DNA from: Streptomyces violaceoruber
GTDB lineage: Bacteria; Actinomycetota; Actinomycetes; Streptomycetales; Streptomycetaceae
Direction of reading: 5' to 3'
DNA length: 64,000 bases
Assembly (NCBI RefSeq): GCF_033406955.1
Contig: NZ_CP137734.1
Span: 558,001-622,000, forward strand
How positions within the stretch are numbered: position 1 is the first letter of the stretch; each line of letters opens with the position of its first letter. Below are positions 7,433 to 17,434 of this stretch, one piece after another. The notes beneath the pieces are model-generated. The model worked only from the letters and a program-made list of their open reading frames with translations. It had not been told where the DNA came from and made no database searches. Both the position numbers and the translations under genes were made by a program.

Positions 7433-7848
7433 TGCTCTTCACGGAGGTGTGCGGGCTGCCGGTGATACCGCAGGAGGGCACCGCGCCGCTCGGCACCGTC
7501 ACGTCCCTGGACGTCGACGTCGTCTCCGGCACCGTCAGCCATGTCCGGTGGCGCGGCGGCCGGTTCCGGAGGGAGACCGCGCTGCCCTGGGACGCCGTGC
7601 ACACCGTCGGACCGGGCGCGGTGCGGGTACGGTCCGCCGCCCTCGAACCGGTGCCGCCCCACCACGACCACGAGCTGCTGGGCCGCCGGATCCTCACCGA
7701 GACGGGAACCGAGCGGGGCACGGTGCTGGACGTCGCGTTCGACACCCTGAGCGCCCGCCTCCTCGCGCTCTTCACCACCCGCGGCGAGCTGCCGCCCGGC
7801 CGTCTGCTGGGTCTCGGCGACTACGCCCTGGTCGTGCGGGCGGTCTGA
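7432..7848 (+). CDS. PRC-barrel domain protein, coupled to upstream paralogue
   Basis: A 138-aa protein similar in layout to its neighbour, with RRILTETGTERGTVLDVAFD at about residues 84-103 as the best-conserved PRC segment. Start and preceding stop share one base (7432), implying strict co-expression. It probably forms a hetero-oligomer with the upstream product; that is inference from coupling and shared fold. Confidence 0.78.
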   Translation: MLFTEVCGLPVIPQEGTAPLGTVTSLDVDVVSGTVSHVRWRGGRFRRETALPWDAVHTVGPGAVRVRSAALEPVPPHHDHELLGRRILTETGTERGTVLDVAFDTLSARLLALFTTRGELPPGRLLGLGDYALVVRAV

Positions 7849-7949
7849 ACCCCGGCCGGTCCGTGGCCGGGGCCGGGGCCGAAGCCGCCGTCCGACGCGT
7901 ACGGCTCTGTCGGCGGGCGTGCCCGGCGGGGGCTGCTTAGCGTGGCAGC

Positions 7950-9275
7950 GTGAGTCCGCGAACCCCCGCAGTACCTCCCCTGCCCCCCGGGCCTCCTCCC
8001 GGATCTCCCGGGCCTTCCGGGTCTCCCGGCCGGGCGGTCGCCCGGCACGGCTGGGCGCAGGCCCTGGGTACGGTGCTGGCCGGGCTGGTCGGCATGGGGG
8101 GCGTGGCGGCGCTCGGGCTGTGGGCCGCCGGTGCCGCGGACCTGCCCGACCGCGCCTTCCCCCGGGTCGTCGTGGCGACGTTCGTCACCTCCGTGGGCGG
8201 TGCGGTGGAGATGTCCGGCGACGCGGGTGAGCTGGCGGCCACCGACGCGGGTCTGACCGTGATGCCGCTGTCCGTCACCCTGACCGGCGCGCTGGTGATC
8301 GCCCGGGGCTTCCTGCGGCCGCTGCGCCACCGGGCCGTCGTCGGCGCGCGGGAACTGGCCGGCTGGGCGGGGCGGATCGCCGTCCTGTGGCTGCTCGCCC
8401 TCCTCGGGGCGGGGTTCGCGGCGCGGCAGACGTTCGAGGTCTCCCTCGGTGAGGGTCTGCTGAGCGACCTCGGCGACCTGTTCGGCGTGCGCCCGACCGT
8501 CGGTTTCACCACGGACCTGCCGCTGACCGTCCTCTTCGGACTGCTGTGGCTGGCGGGGGTGCTCGTCCTCGCCCTGCTGGTCTCGCACCGGGCGCCGCTG
8601 CCCGGGCGGCTGCCGGGGCTGCGGACGTCGGTGCGGCCGGCCGCATACGCGATGGTCGCGCTGCTGCTGGCGTACGTGGTCGTGGGCGTCGTCGTCGCGC
8701 TGGTCGTGGCCGCGACGCGGGACCGTCCGGCGGACACCTTCGCCGTGCTGCTGCTCGGGCTGCCGAACCTGGCCTGGCCCGCGCTCACGATCGGCCTCGG
8801 GGCCACCTGGAACGGGCGGGTGGAGGGGCCGTTCGGGCTCCCGATGCCCCGGGTGCTCGACGAGGTGCTGCGCACGCCGGACGTCTCGACCGTGAACGTG
8901 GGCACGCTCGCCGAGCGCGACGGGCGGATGTGGTGGCTCCTGGTCGCCGCGGCCGTCCTGGTCCTGTCGGCCGGTTTCCTCATGGCGTCCCGCTCTTCGG
9001 CCCGGCTCCCCGCCTGGCTGCACGCCGTGCGCCTGGCCGTCGCCCTGGCGCTCACTGTCCTCATGATCGGCATGGTCGGCCGGGTCTCCGCCCACTACGG
9101 GCTGTCGGTGCTCGGCATCGGCGACCTGGGCGGCGGGCTGGCCGGGCAGGTGTTCCTGCGGCCGCGTCTGTGGGGTGCGGTGGGTCTCGCGCTGCTGTGG
9201 GGGCTGGTCGCCGGGTTCCTGGGCGCGTTGCTCGCCCGGTGGGCGGGCGGGCGGTCCCGTCGGGTCCGGCACTGA
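7950..9275 (+). CDS. Streptophobe-type integral membrane protein
   Basis: A 441-aa polytopic membrane protein specific to streptomycetes. The N-terminus is a Pro/Gly-rich tail of about 30 residues, followed by roughly nine or ten hydrophobic segments, such as ALGTVLAGLVGMGGVAALGL, LLALLVSH and YVVVGVVVALVVAA, and long external loops. No enzymatic motif is seen. The GTG at 7950 is preceded by TAGCGT at 7938-7943, positioned like a -10 box, so the mRNA may be leaderless. Function unknown. Confidence 0.85.
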   Translation: MSPRTPAVPPLPPGPPPGSPGPSGSPGRAVARHGWAQALGTVLAGLVGMGGVAALGLWAAGAADLPDRAFPRVVVATFVTSVGGAVEMSGDAGELAATDAGLTVMPLSVTLTGALVIARGFLRPLRHRAVVGARELAGWAGRIAVLWLLALLGAGFAARQTFEVSLGEGLLSDLGDLFGVRPTVGFTTDLPLTVLFGLLWLAGVLVLALLVSHRAPLPGRLPGLRTSVRPAAYAMVALLLAYVVVGVVVALVVAATRDRPADTFAVLLLGLPNLAWPALTIGLGATWNGRVEGPFGLPMPRVLDEVLRTPDVSTVNVGTLAERDGRMWWLLVAAAVLVLSAGFLMASRSSARLPAWLHAVRLAVALALTVLMIGMVGRVSAHYGLSVLGIGDLGGGLAGQVFLRPRLWGAVGLALLWGLVAGFLGALLARWAGGRSRRVRH

Positions 9276-9300
9276 CGGGTGCCGGCCGGGGGGCCGGGGT

Positions 9301-9711
9301 TCAGGCGACGGGGACGACCAGGGGCGGCGCGGCCCGCTGCATCCGCAGCGCGTCCACGGACTCGGCCATCAGTTCGTACTCGGTGGTCTCGTCACTGGTC
9401 GCGAGGCGTACCAGATTCCCCGCGGCGAGTTCGTCGGCGACCAGCTCCTGCTGTACGTCGTCGGCGCACCAGGCGCGCAGCCTGAGCGGCACGTCGGGCG
9501 CGTCGTCGGCGACGGGAGTCAGGGCGCCGCGCGGTAAGTGGGGGGTGTCGGGCTGCGGATCCAGCCGCTCGGCGATCCACATCGCCCGGTCGCGCAGCCA
9601 CCACAGGGCCAGCGCGAGGGTGGGGGCCCGGTAGGTGCCCAGGGGGACGCCGATGCGCCGACCGTCACAGACACCGTAGGCGGTGACATGGCACAGGAAC
9701 TCGTCGTGCAC
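9301..9711 (-). CDS. Hypothetical protein with a TTA codon
   Basis: A 136-aa protein with no family I recognise. It is mixed alpha/beta in appearance, with a Trp/Arg-rich stretch LALALWWLRDRAMWIAERL near residues 32-50, and is not secreted. The GTG at 9711 follows GGGAGGGTAGCA, a good ribosome site. One leucine is encoded by TTA (complement of 9535-9537), so translation should depend on the bldA tRNA and therefore on growth phase. Confidence 0.72.
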   Translation of the reverse strand: MHDEFLCHVTAYGVCDGRRIGVPLGTYRAPTLALALWWLRDRAMWIAERLDPQPDTPHLPRGALTPVADDAPDVPLRLRAWCADDVQQELVADELAAGNLVRLATSDETTEYELMAESVDALRMQRAAPPLVVPVA

Positions 9712-10045
9712 TGCTACCCTCCCCCGTCACTCAGCCCGCCTGCCGGTCCGGCATGACGTCCGTGCGGCTCGTGTGCTGTGCGTGAGGGCGCTGTCGCATG
9801 GTGTGAAAGGCCCTAGTGGTGAGTATGTTCACTACTGAACCACTGTCACCATGAATTTCCGGCCAGTCTCCTGGCATATTCGCGGCGCCGGTTGGCCGAA
9901 ATGCCGCGCCGCCTCCGCGCCGCCTGCCATGACCCCGGGGGTAATCGACGGTGGCGGCGGGCGCGGGCAGGGTGGTCGTACCGGGTCACCGGGACCGGGA
10001 CCCGGCTCCTGACCAGCACGCCCACCTCATTGGAGGCTGATCGCC
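9712..10045. other. 334-bp divergent intergenic region with palindromes
   Basis: No coding signal is seen. Unusually AT-rich DNA at 9815-9844 holds an outer inverted repeat AGTGGT/ACCACT and an inner perfect GTTCA-CTAC-TGAAC (9827-9840). These look like a regulator site that could serve both the TTA-containing gene on the minus strand and the SnoaL-like gene on the plus strand. Confidence 0.5.
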
Positions 10046-10429
10046 ATGTCCGCACCCACCCGCCGTTACGAGGACGCCGTCGCCCGCTACTTCGAGGCCT
10101 GGAACGCGGGTCCGGACGCGGTGGCCAAGGCGGTCGCCGCGGCCTGGACGGAGGACGGCGGCTACACCGACCCCCTGGCCGACGTGCGCGGCCACGAGCG
10201 GATCGCCGCCGTGATCGTGGCGGCGCACGAGCAGTTCCCCGGTTTCTCCTTCCGGCTGGCGGGCCCGGTCGACGGGCACCACGACACGGCGCGCTTCTCC
10301 TGGGAGCTGGTGAGCGACGCCGAGGAGGGCCTGGCGCCGGTGGCCGGGTTCGACGTGATCACCCTGGACGGCGAGGACCGCATCCGGTCGGTGTTCGGCT
10401 TCCTGGACCGGGTGCCCGCCGGGGCGTGA
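10046..10429 (+). CDS. SnoaL/NTF2-like fold protein
   Basis: A 127-aa single-domain protein of the nuclear-transport-factor-2 superfamily, opening with a typical helix RRYEDAVARYFEAWNAG and continuing with TEDGGYTDPLADVRGHERI. Members are small ketosteroid-isomerase-like enzymes or scaffolds; no catalytic assignment is possible here. GGAGG at 10032-10036 supports the ATG. A perfect terminator follows. Confidence 0.85.
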   Translation: MSAPTRRYEDAVARYFEAWNAGPDAVAKAVAAAWTEDGGYTDPLADVRGHERIAAVIVAAHEQFPGFSFRLAGPVDGHHDTARFSWELVSDAEEGLAPVAGFDVITLDGEDRIRSVFGFLDRVPAGA

Positions 10430-10447
10430 GCACCGGACGACGCGAAG

Positions 10448-10488
10448 ACGGCGGTTCCGGAGGCGCCGTACGCCTCCGGAACCGCCGT
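10448..10488. terminator. Perfect 18-bp hairpin terminator
   Basis: Arms 10448-10465 and 10471-10488 pair without mismatch over a 5-base loop, between the convergent SnoaL-like and aldo/keto reductase genes. It should act in both directions. Confidence 0.93.
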
Positions 10489-10510
10489 GCGCGTCGCGTC
10501 CGGTCGCCGC

Positions 10511-11503
<993 letters not shown>

Positions 11504-11596
11504 CGCGACTCCAGAGGGGTTGGCCCCCGAGGTACGGGGCTTGGGTGGAACCGTCCTCCACTCTCGCGTGACCTGCGTGCAGTGGTCCAACAGAAG

Positions 11597-11622
11597 AATC
11601 CGATGGGATTGCGCGGTTAGGC
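11597..11622. promoter_or_regulatory. Palindrome and -10 box in the AKR-LysR gap
   Basis: AATCC-GATG-GGATT at 11597-11610 is a perfect inverted repeat in the divergent intergenic region, where a LysR protein would bind. TAGGCT at 11617-11622 is a plausible -10 for the LysR gene, giving a very short leader before the ATG at 11632. Confidence 0.4.
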
Positions 11623-11631
11623 TTCTGAGTC

Positions 11632-12516
11632 ATGGAACTGCGTCATCTCCAGCATTTCGTGGCGGTCGCCGAGGACCAGCACTTCACCCGCGCGGCGGAA
11701 CGGCTGCTGGTGTCCCAGTCCGGGCTGTCGGCGTCGATCCGGGCGCTGGAGCGGGAGCTGCGGGCGCCGCTGTTCGTGCGTACCACCCGCCGGGTGACGC
11801 TGACGGAGGCCGGGCGGGCGCTGCTGGAGGAGGCCCGGCGGATCCTCGCCCAGGTGCGCTCGGCGCACGAGGCGGTCGCCGCGGTGCAGGGGGTGCTGCG
11901 CGGGACGCTGTCGCTGGGCGCCGAGCAGTGCATCGCCGGGGTGCCGGTGGCCCGGCTGCTGGCCGCGTTCCGGCGCGGCCACCCGGACGTGGAGATCCGG
12001 CTGCGGCAGGCGGGCTCCGGGGAGCTGGCCGAGGAGGTCGCCGCGGGGCGGCTCGACCTGGCCTTCGCGTACCGCACCCAGGCGGACACGGACCAGTTGC
12101 GCTCGGTGTCACTGGCGGGCGAGCCGATGACGGTGCTGTGCCACCCGGACCACCGGCTGGCGGCGGACGGCGCGGTGCTCACCCCGCACGACCTGGCCGA
12201 CGAGGTGTTCGTCGACTTCCACCCCGACTGGGGTCCGCGCCGCGTGACCGACGCCGTCTTCGCCGCGGCGGGCGTGCGGCGGACCGTGCCGCTGGAGGTG
12301 AACGACGTGCACGGGCTGCTCGACCTGATCGACGAGAACCTCGGCATCGCGGTCGTGCCGCGGCACTTCCGCCACAAGCGGGCCGCCCTCACCTCGCTGC
12401 CGCTCAAGGACGCCGACGGCACGGAGTACGAGACCATCGCGCTGCTCCCGTCCGCGCGGGCGACCAGCCCGGCGGCGCGGGCGCTGATGGGGTTGCTGGA
12501 GACGGGAAGCGCGTGA
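11632..12516 (+). CDS. LysR-family transcriptional regulator
   Basis: A 294-aa LysR regulator. The winged helix-turn-helix covers residues 1-60 (MELRHLQHFVAVAEDQHFTR, with AERLLVSQSGLSASIRALE following) and a periplasmic-binding-protein-like effector domain covers about 90-290. The divergent aldo/keto reductase is the expected target, and LysR proteins usually also repress themselves. Effector unknown. Confidence 0.93.
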   Translation: MELRHLQHFVAVAEDQHFTRAAERLLVSQSGLSASIRALERELRAPLFVRTTRRVTLTEAGRALLEEARRILAQVRSAHEAVAAVQGVLRGTLSLGAEQCIAGVPVARLLAAFRRGHPDVEIRLRQAGSGELAEEVAAGRLDLAFAYRTQADTDQLRSVSLAGEPMTVLCHPDHRLAADGAVLTPHDLADEVFVDFHPDWGPRRVTDAVFAAAGVRRTVPLEVNDVHGLLDLIDENLGIAVVPRHFRHKRAALTSLPLKDADGTEYETIALLPSARATSPAARALMGLLETGSA

Positions 12517-12556
12517 ACGGGGGGCGCGGGCGGGCGGACTGCGCGATGGTGGACGC

Positions 12557-13072
12557 ATGCATGCGAAGGACATCCTCATCGAGGGCTACGGCCGCATCCA
12601 GGAAGAAGTCCACGCCGCCGTCGAGGGCCTGGACCCCGACGGCCTGAACGCCCGCCCCGCCGCCGGCGCCAACTCCGTCGCCTGGCTGGTCTGGCACCTC
12701 ACCCGCGTCCAGGACGACCACGTCGCCGACGCCTTCGGGCTCGACCAGGTGTGGCTCACCGGCGAGTGGGAGAAACGCTTCGGCCTGGGCCTGCCCCGCC
12801 GCGACACCGGGTACGGCCACAGCCCAGCCGAGGTCGCGAAGGTGCGGGTCGACTCGGGCGAGCTGCTGACCGGCTACTACGACGCCGTGCACGAGCAGAC
12901 GCTCACGGCCCTGCGTTCCCTGACCGCGAAGGACCTGGAGCGGGTCGTCGACGACAACTGGGATCCGCCGGTCACGCTCGCCGTGCGGCTGGTCAGCGTC
13001 CTGTCCGACGATCTCCAGCACGTCGGACAGGCCGCCTATGTGCGCGGGCTCGTTCAGAGCGCGGAGGCGTAG
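12557..13072 (+). CDS. DinB/DUF664 mycothiol-transferase-like protein
   Basis: A 171-aa four-helix DinB-superfamily protein. The metal-site signature [13 protein letters not shown] lies near residues 44-56 and [14 protein letters not shown] near 155-168, as in the mycothiol-dependent transferase group. Such enzymes conjugate mycothiol to electrophiles. The stop codon lies 19 bp inside the 3' end of the convergent adenosine deaminase gene. No ribosome site is evident, and GATGGT just upstream could make the mRNA leaderless. Confidence 0.85.
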   Translation: MHAKDILIEGYGRIQEEVHAAVEGLDPDGLNARPAAGANSVAWLVWHLTRVQDDHVADAFGLDQVWLTGEWEKRFGLGLPRRDTGYGHSPAEVAKVRVDSGELLTGYYDAVHEQTLTALRSLTAKDLERVVDDNWDPPVTLAVRLVSVLSDDLQHVGQAAYVRGLVQSAEA

Positions 13073-14133
13073 GCCGGCAGGACCACGTCCTCGATGAGGG
13101 CGGTGCGCTCGTCGAAGGGGACGAAGGCGCTCTTCAGGGCGTTCACCGTGACCGTGCGCAGGTCCTCGACGCTCCAGCCCGCCTGCTCGACCAGCAGGGA
13201 CATCTCGCGGGTCATCGTCGTGCCGGACACGAGGCGGTTGTCGGTGTTGAGGGTGACGCGGAAGCCGAGGTCCTTGAGCGCGGTGATCGGGTGCTCGGCG
13301 ATCGAGGTCGCGGCACCGGTCTGGAGGTTGGAGGTCGGGCACATCTCCAGGGCGATGCGCCGGTCGCGCACCCAGGCGGCGAGCCGGCCGAGCTTGCCCG
13401 CCGCGAGGTCCGGGATGTCGTCGGTGATGCGCACGCCGTGGCCAATGCGCTGGGCGCCGCACACCTGGAGGGCCTGGTGGATGCTGGGCAGCCCGTGCGC
13501 CTCCCCGGCGTGGATGGTGAAGGGCACGTTCTCGCGACGCAGGTGCTCGAAGGCGTCGAGGTGGTCGGCGGGCGGGAAGCCGTCCTCGGCCCCGGCGATG
13601 TCGAAGCCGACGACCCCTGCGTCCCGGAAGGCGACGGCGAGGTCGGCGGCCTCGCGGACCCGGTCGAACATCCGCATGCCGCAGAGCAGGGTGCCGACCC
13701 GGACCGGCGTCCCGGCGGCGGCCGCCTTGGCCATGCCGGCGGCGAGACCCTCCTGGACGGTCTCCACGACCTCCCTCATCGACAGTCCGCCCCTGGTGTT
13801 CAGCTCGGGGGCGTAGCGGACCTCGCCGTAGACGACGCCGTCGGCGGCGAGGTCCAGGACGTACTCCTCGGCGGTGCGCAGCAGCCCCTCGCGGTTCTGC
13901 ATCACGGCGAGGGTGTGCTCGAAGGTGGCGATGTAGCGCACCAGGTCACCGGAGTTGGCGGCCTCGTAGTACCAGGCGGCCAGCTCGTCGGGGTCGGTGG
14001 TGGGCAGGGTGTGGCCGACGCTCCGCGCCAGCTCGACGACGGTGGCGGGACGCAGGCCGCCGTCGAGGTGGTCGTGCAGGACCGCCTTGGGGAGGCGGCG
14101 GAGGGTCTCGGTGTCTATGCGCGTAGATGACAT
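13054..14133 (-). CDS. add: Adenosine deaminase
   Basis: Hydrolyses (deoxy)adenosine to inosine for purine salvage; amidohydrolase fold, 359 aa. The Zn ligands H20 and H22 lie in VLHDHLDGG, the substrate-binding HAGEAHG lies mid-protein, CPTSNLQTG follows, and the catalytic Asp lies in [10 protein letters not shown]. The gene overlaps the convergent DinB gene by 19 bp at its 3' end. The next gene upstream on the same strand is a VOC protein. Confidence 0.96.
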   Translation of the reverse strand: MSSTRIDTETLRRLPKAVLHDHLDGGLRPATVVELARSVGHTLPTTDPDELAAWYYEAANSGDLVRYIATFEHTLAVMQNREGLLRTAEEYVLDLAADGVVYGEVRYAPELNTRGGLSMREVVETVQEGLAAGMAKAAAAGTPVRVGTLLCGMRMFDRVREAADLAVAFRDAGVVGFDIAGAEDGFPPADHLDAFEHLRRENVPFTIHAGEAHGLPSIHQALQVCGAQRIGHGVRITDDIPDLAAGKLGRLAAWVRDRRIALEMCPTSNLQTGAATSIAEHPITALKDLGFRVTLNTDNRLVSGTTMTREMSLLVEQAGWSVEDLRTVTVNALKSAFVPFDERTALIEDVVLPAYASAL

Positions 14134-14167
14134 GTGCGGAGGTTCCTCGACGGTTCTGAGGGGACGA

Positions 14168-14563
14168 TCAGGGGGCGACGGGCTGGAGCAGGTCCCAGCG
14201 ATTGCCGTACAGGTCCTGGAAGACGGCGACCGAGCCGTAGGGCTCGTGCCGGGGCTCCTCCAGGAAGGTCACGCCCGCCGCGGTCATGCGGGCGTGGTCG
14301 CGGGCGAAGTCGTCGGTGTGCAGGAAGAATCCGACGCGCCCGCCCGTCTGGTCGCCGACCCGGGCCCGCTGGGCCTCACCCTTGGCGCGGGCCAGCAGCA
14401 GAGCGGTGCCCGCGTCCGGGCCGCCGGGCTCGACGACGACCCAGCGGGAGCCGTCGGGCCGGGGCGTGTCCTCGGCGAGGCGGAAGCCGAGGGCCTCGGT
14501 GTAGAAGCGGATCGCCTCGTCGTAGTCGTCGACGACGAGGGCGACCAGGGCGATGCGTGTCAT
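14168..14563 (-). CDS. VOC family (glyoxalase-like) protein
   Basis: A 131-aa single VOC domain: [20 protein letters not shown] at the start, [16 protein letters not shown] and [16 protein letters not shown] at the end. The metal-site residues of true glyoxalases are only partly visible, so the activity is unknown. The ATG at 14563 is preferred because GGAAGG lies five bases upstream and a GTG two codons earlier overlaps that site. It follows its own AT-rich promoter and precedes add. Confidence 0.86.
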   Translation of the reverse strand: MTRIALVALVVDDYDEAIRFYTEALGFRLAEDTPRPDGSRWVVVEPGGPDAGTALLLARAKGEAQRARVGDQTGGRVGFFLHTDDFARDHARMTAAGVTFLEEPRHEPYGSVAVFQDLYGNRWDLLQPVAP

Positions 14564-14597
14564 CGGCACCTTCCGGGACGGGCGATTGACGGGAGAG

Positions 14598-14625
14598 GTT
14601 ATACGTAAAACCCCCCGGACGCCAA
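14598..14625 (-). promoter_or_regulatory. Probable promoter of the VOC gene
   Basis: On the minus strand, TTGGCG (14625-14620), a 16-base spacer and TATAAC (14603-14598) resemble a housekeeping promoter. The leader to the ATG at 14563 would be about 28 bases. Confidence 0.45.
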
Positions 14626-14796
14626 GTTCGGTTGCGCGCGAGTGCGGCGCAGGAAGCGCCGTTGAGATCGATCATGGTCGGTCGGCGCACGGGGTGCGGC
14701 CGTCGTCCGTATCGCACGGCGAAAGCCGTCGATCAGAGGCAGCGGCATCGGTAGGTTCGAGATCCGACGTGATCTCCTCTCCGACATGGAGGAACA

Positions 14797-15534
14797 GTGC
14801 TCGAAGACATGACTGCCGTGGTGACGGGCGGGTCCCGGGGAATCGGCCGGGCGATCGTCGAACGCCTGTGCAGCGACGGGGCGGACGTGGTCTTCAACTA
14901 CTCCACCGGCGAGGAAGCCGCAGCCGACGTCGTCCGCACGGTCCGGGCGAACGGCGGCGAGGTCCGAGCGATGCGGCTCGACCTGAGGGAACCGGATGCC
15001 GCCGAGCGGCTGATGGAGGACGCCGAAGCGCATCTCGGCAGCGTGGACATCCTGGTCAACAACGCGGCGACGTCCTTCACTCCGGCCCCCCTCGCCGAGA
15101 CCGAGGCGGAGGTGTTCGACGGCGTGCTGGCGGCCAACACCAGGTCGGTCTTCTTGACGATGCGCTACGCGGCCAGGCGGATGCGCGACGGCGGGCGGAT
15201 CGTGAACATCTCCACCCTGAACACCGTACGGCCCGTGCCGGGCATCGGGCCGTACGCTGCCAGCAAGGGCGCGATCGAGCAACTGACCGCGGTCGCCGCC
15301 CGGGAGCTCGGGCCGCGGGGCATCACGGTCAACACCGTCTCGCCCGGCGCGACCGATACCGACCTGCTCCGTGGAACCAACCCCCCGGAGGCTCTCCAAG
15401 CGGTCGTCGGCATGACGCCGCTCGGCCGGCTGGGGCAGCCGTCCGACGTGGCCGATGTCGTCGCGTTCCTCGTGGGTCCGGGCGGCGGGTGGATCACAGG
15501 CCAGAACCTGCGGGCGACTGGCGGACTGGCATGA
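14797..15534 (+). CDS. Short-chain dehydrogenase/reductase
   Basis: Classical SDR of 245 aa. The cofactor motif TGGSRGIG lies at residues 8-15, NNAA is near 88, and the catalytic YxxxK is PYAASKG. The C-terminal GGGWITGQNLRATGG is typical of FabG-like members. It reduces or oxidises a carbonyl/alcohol with NAD(P)(H); substrate unknown. The GTG at 14797 has GGAGG five bases upstream, while the ATG at 14809 is too far from it. Confidence 0.92.
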   Translation: MLEDMTAVVTGGSRGIGRAIVERLCSDGADVVFNYSTGEEAAADVVRTVRANGGEVRAMRLDLREPDAAERLMEDAEAHLGSVDILVNNAATSFTPAPLAETEAEVFDGVLAANTRSVFLTMRYAARRMRDGGRIVNISTLNTVRPVPGIGPYAASKGAIEQLTAVAARELGPRGITVNTVSPGATDTDLLRGTNPPEALQAVVGMTPLGRLGQPSDVADVVAFLVGPGGGWITGQNLRATGGLA

Positions 15535-15623
15535 CGCCCAACCGTCGCTCCCGTCCTTCTGGTGCGGAGGTCCGACGGAAAATCCGGGGACCGGACGGCC
15601 GCGCGCTGCTACCGTCGGGCCGC

Positions 15624-16130
15624 GTGAGCTGGCTACCCGATGACTTCGTCCATCCCGTCCTGGTACCGCTGCCGGGCGGTGATCACCACCTGCGGCCGAT
15701 CCGGGAGACGGACACCCCGCTCGACTATCCGGCGGTGATGGGTTCGCGCGAGCGGCTGTGGACCGTCTACGGCCCGGCCTGGGGCTGGCCCGCGGCCACC
15801 ATGACCTACGAGGCGGACCGGGCCGACCTGTTGCGGCACGAGAAGGAGATCGCCGCACACCAGTCCTTCAATTACGCGCTGTTCGACACGGCGGAGACGG
15901 CTCTGCTCGGCTGCGTCTACATCGACCCACCGGAGAGGGCCGGCGCGGACGGCGACATCTCCTGGTGGGTGGTGGACGAGCTGGTGGACAGCACGGTCGA
16001 GCGGGCCCTCGACGCGCTGGTACCGCAGTGGATCGCCGCCGACTGGCCCTTCGAGCGGCCGCGCTTCATCGGCCGCGAGATCTCCTGGTCGGACTACCTC
16101 GCCCTGCCGGGCATCCCGACGGTTCAGTAG
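15624..16130 (+). CDS. GNAT-like N-acetyltransferase
   Basis: A 168-aa protein that starts SWLPDDFVHPVLVPLPGG after the initiator and contains FNYALFDTAETALLGCVYID, matching a GNAT-fold group common in Streptomyces. The acetyl-CoA loop is not a textbook Q/RxxGxG/A, so activity is uncertain. The frame is open from an ATG at 15531 that overlaps the SDR stop, which would add 31 residues and couple translation; the GTG at 15624 fits my memory of family members better. Confidence 0.72.
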   Translation: MSWLPDDFVHPVLVPLPGGDHHLRPIRETDTPLDYPAVMGSRERLWTVYGPAWGWPAATMTYEADRADLLRHEKEIAAHQSFNYALFDTAETALLGCVYIDPPERAGADGDISWWVVDELVDSTVERALDALVPQWIAADWPFERPRFIGREISWSDYLALPGIPTVQ

Positions 16131-16274
16131 CTTCTGCCGTACCGCCGCGGGACTTGGTGACCGATTGCCTCCTCCTCGCCTTCGCGGGAAGGCTGCCCGA
16201 GAGGGGCGGTCCGGAGACGTGATCGCCCGATGACCGAAGCTGAGGGATCTCGCCCCTCCGTCCGGCGCCATCGT

Positions 16275-16485
16275 GACTTCTGCTGCCGTGGGGTAGTCAG
16301 ACGGTCAGCGAGGTGGGGTCGCAGATCCGTGAGGGGCTCGGCCACGTCACCCGTGATCCCGTACTGCGCGACTCCGTCGCGTTCAACGGCACGGCCAACA
16401 CCTCAGTGATCCATGGTGGAGAGCCTGGGTCCGGTGTTCCTCATCCGCACGCTGCGCCTGGAGGAGGGCCCCGGGCTCTCGCTGT
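16275..16485 (+). pseudogene. Remnant of an MFS transporter
   Basis: This gap between genes encodes, in one frame, QIREGLGHVTRDPVLRDSV and FNGTAN (about 16310-16400), then in the +1 frame from 16413 MVESLGPVFLIRTLRLEEGP. Together these match the cytoplasmic loop and seventh helix of major-facilitator drug exporters. The frames are broken and both ends are missing. The rest of 16131-16506 holds no gene I can support. Confidence 0.6.
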
Positions 16486-16506
16486 CACGGCCTGGCAGTG
16501 CGTCGG

Positions 16507-17406
16507 TCAGCCCGTACGCGCTCCGTCGAGCCGCGCCAGGTCCGCGCCGGTGAGGCGCAGCGCGCCCGCGGCGACGTTCTCCGCGAGGTGGTCCGGGTCG
16601 CCGGTGCCGGGGACGGCCAGCACATGCGGGCCCTGGTGCAGGGTCCAGGCGATCCTGACCTGCGCGGAGCTCGCCCCGTGCGCCCGGGCCACCGCGCGCA
16701 CCTCCTCCTCGTGGTCGGTGCCGGCACCTCGCGGCCCGGCCTCGCCCGCGATGGCGTAGAACGGCACGAAGGCGATGCCCTGGGCGCGGCACTGGGCGAG
16801 GAGCGCGTCGGTGGCGGGGTCGTGGAAGCCGAGACCGTACCGGTTCTGGACGCTCACCACCGGGGCGATGGCCTGCGCCTCGGCGAGGTGCCGGGGCTCC
16901 ACGCCGGAGAGGCCGAGGTGGCGGATCAGTCCCGCCGCGCGCAGTTCGGCCAGGGCGCCGAAGTGCTCGGCCACCGAGTCCTGGCGCATGCGGCGCAGGT
17001 AGACGACGTCGAGGTGGTCGCGGCCGAGCTGGCGCAGGTTCTCCTCGACGTGGGCGCGCAGGTCCTCGGGGCGGGCGGAGGTGCCCCACTCCCCCGACCA
17101 GTCGCGGTACGGGCCGACCTTGGTGGCGATCACCAGGTCGTCGGCGTAGGGGGCGAGCGCGCTGTTGATCAGTTCGTTGGCGGAGCGCAGGGAGGAGAAG
17201 TAGAAGGCGGCGGTGTCGATGTGGTTGACGCCGAGTTCGACGGCCCGGCGCAGTACCGCGAGGGAGCGTGCGCGGTCGCTCGGAGTGCCGAGGTGGAAGG
17301 CGGCGCTGCCCGTCAGCCGCATCGCGCCGAAGCCGACGCGGCGGACGGGCAGGTCGCCGAGGTGCCAGGTGCCGGCGGACTCCGCGGTGATCGTTTCCGA
17401 GGTCAT
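16507..17406 (-). CDS. Aldo/keto reductase family oxidoreductase
   Basis: A 299-aa AKR barrel with VRRVGFGAMRLTG at the N-terminus, NHIDTAAFYFSS (Asp and Tyr of the tetrad) and VIATKVGPY (Lys). The residue normally His in the DLYxxHR strand is Arg in VVYLRRM, as in a subgroup of AKRs, so catalysis may differ. Two starts are possible: ATG 17406, used here, or GTG 17424, neither with a clear ribosome site. It lies just downstream of the chitinase gene on the same strand. Confidence 0.85.
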   Translation of the reverse strand: MTSETITAESAGTWHLGDLPVRRVGFGAMRLTGSAAFHLGTPSDRARSLAVLRRAVELGVNHIDTAAFYFSSLRSANELINSALAPYADDLVIATKVGPYRDWSGEWGTSARPEDLRAHVEENLRQLGRDHLDVVYLRRMRQDSVAEHFGALAELRAAGLIRHLGLSGVEPRHLAEAQAIAPVVSVQNRYGLGFHDPATDALLAQCRAQGIAFVPFYAIAGEAGPRGAGTDHEEEVRAVARAHGASSAQVRIAWTLHQGPHVLAVPGTGDPDHLAENVAAGALRLTGADLARLDGARTG

Positions 17407-17434
17407 CGGCGGAGTTTCGCACACCCGGGCGGCG

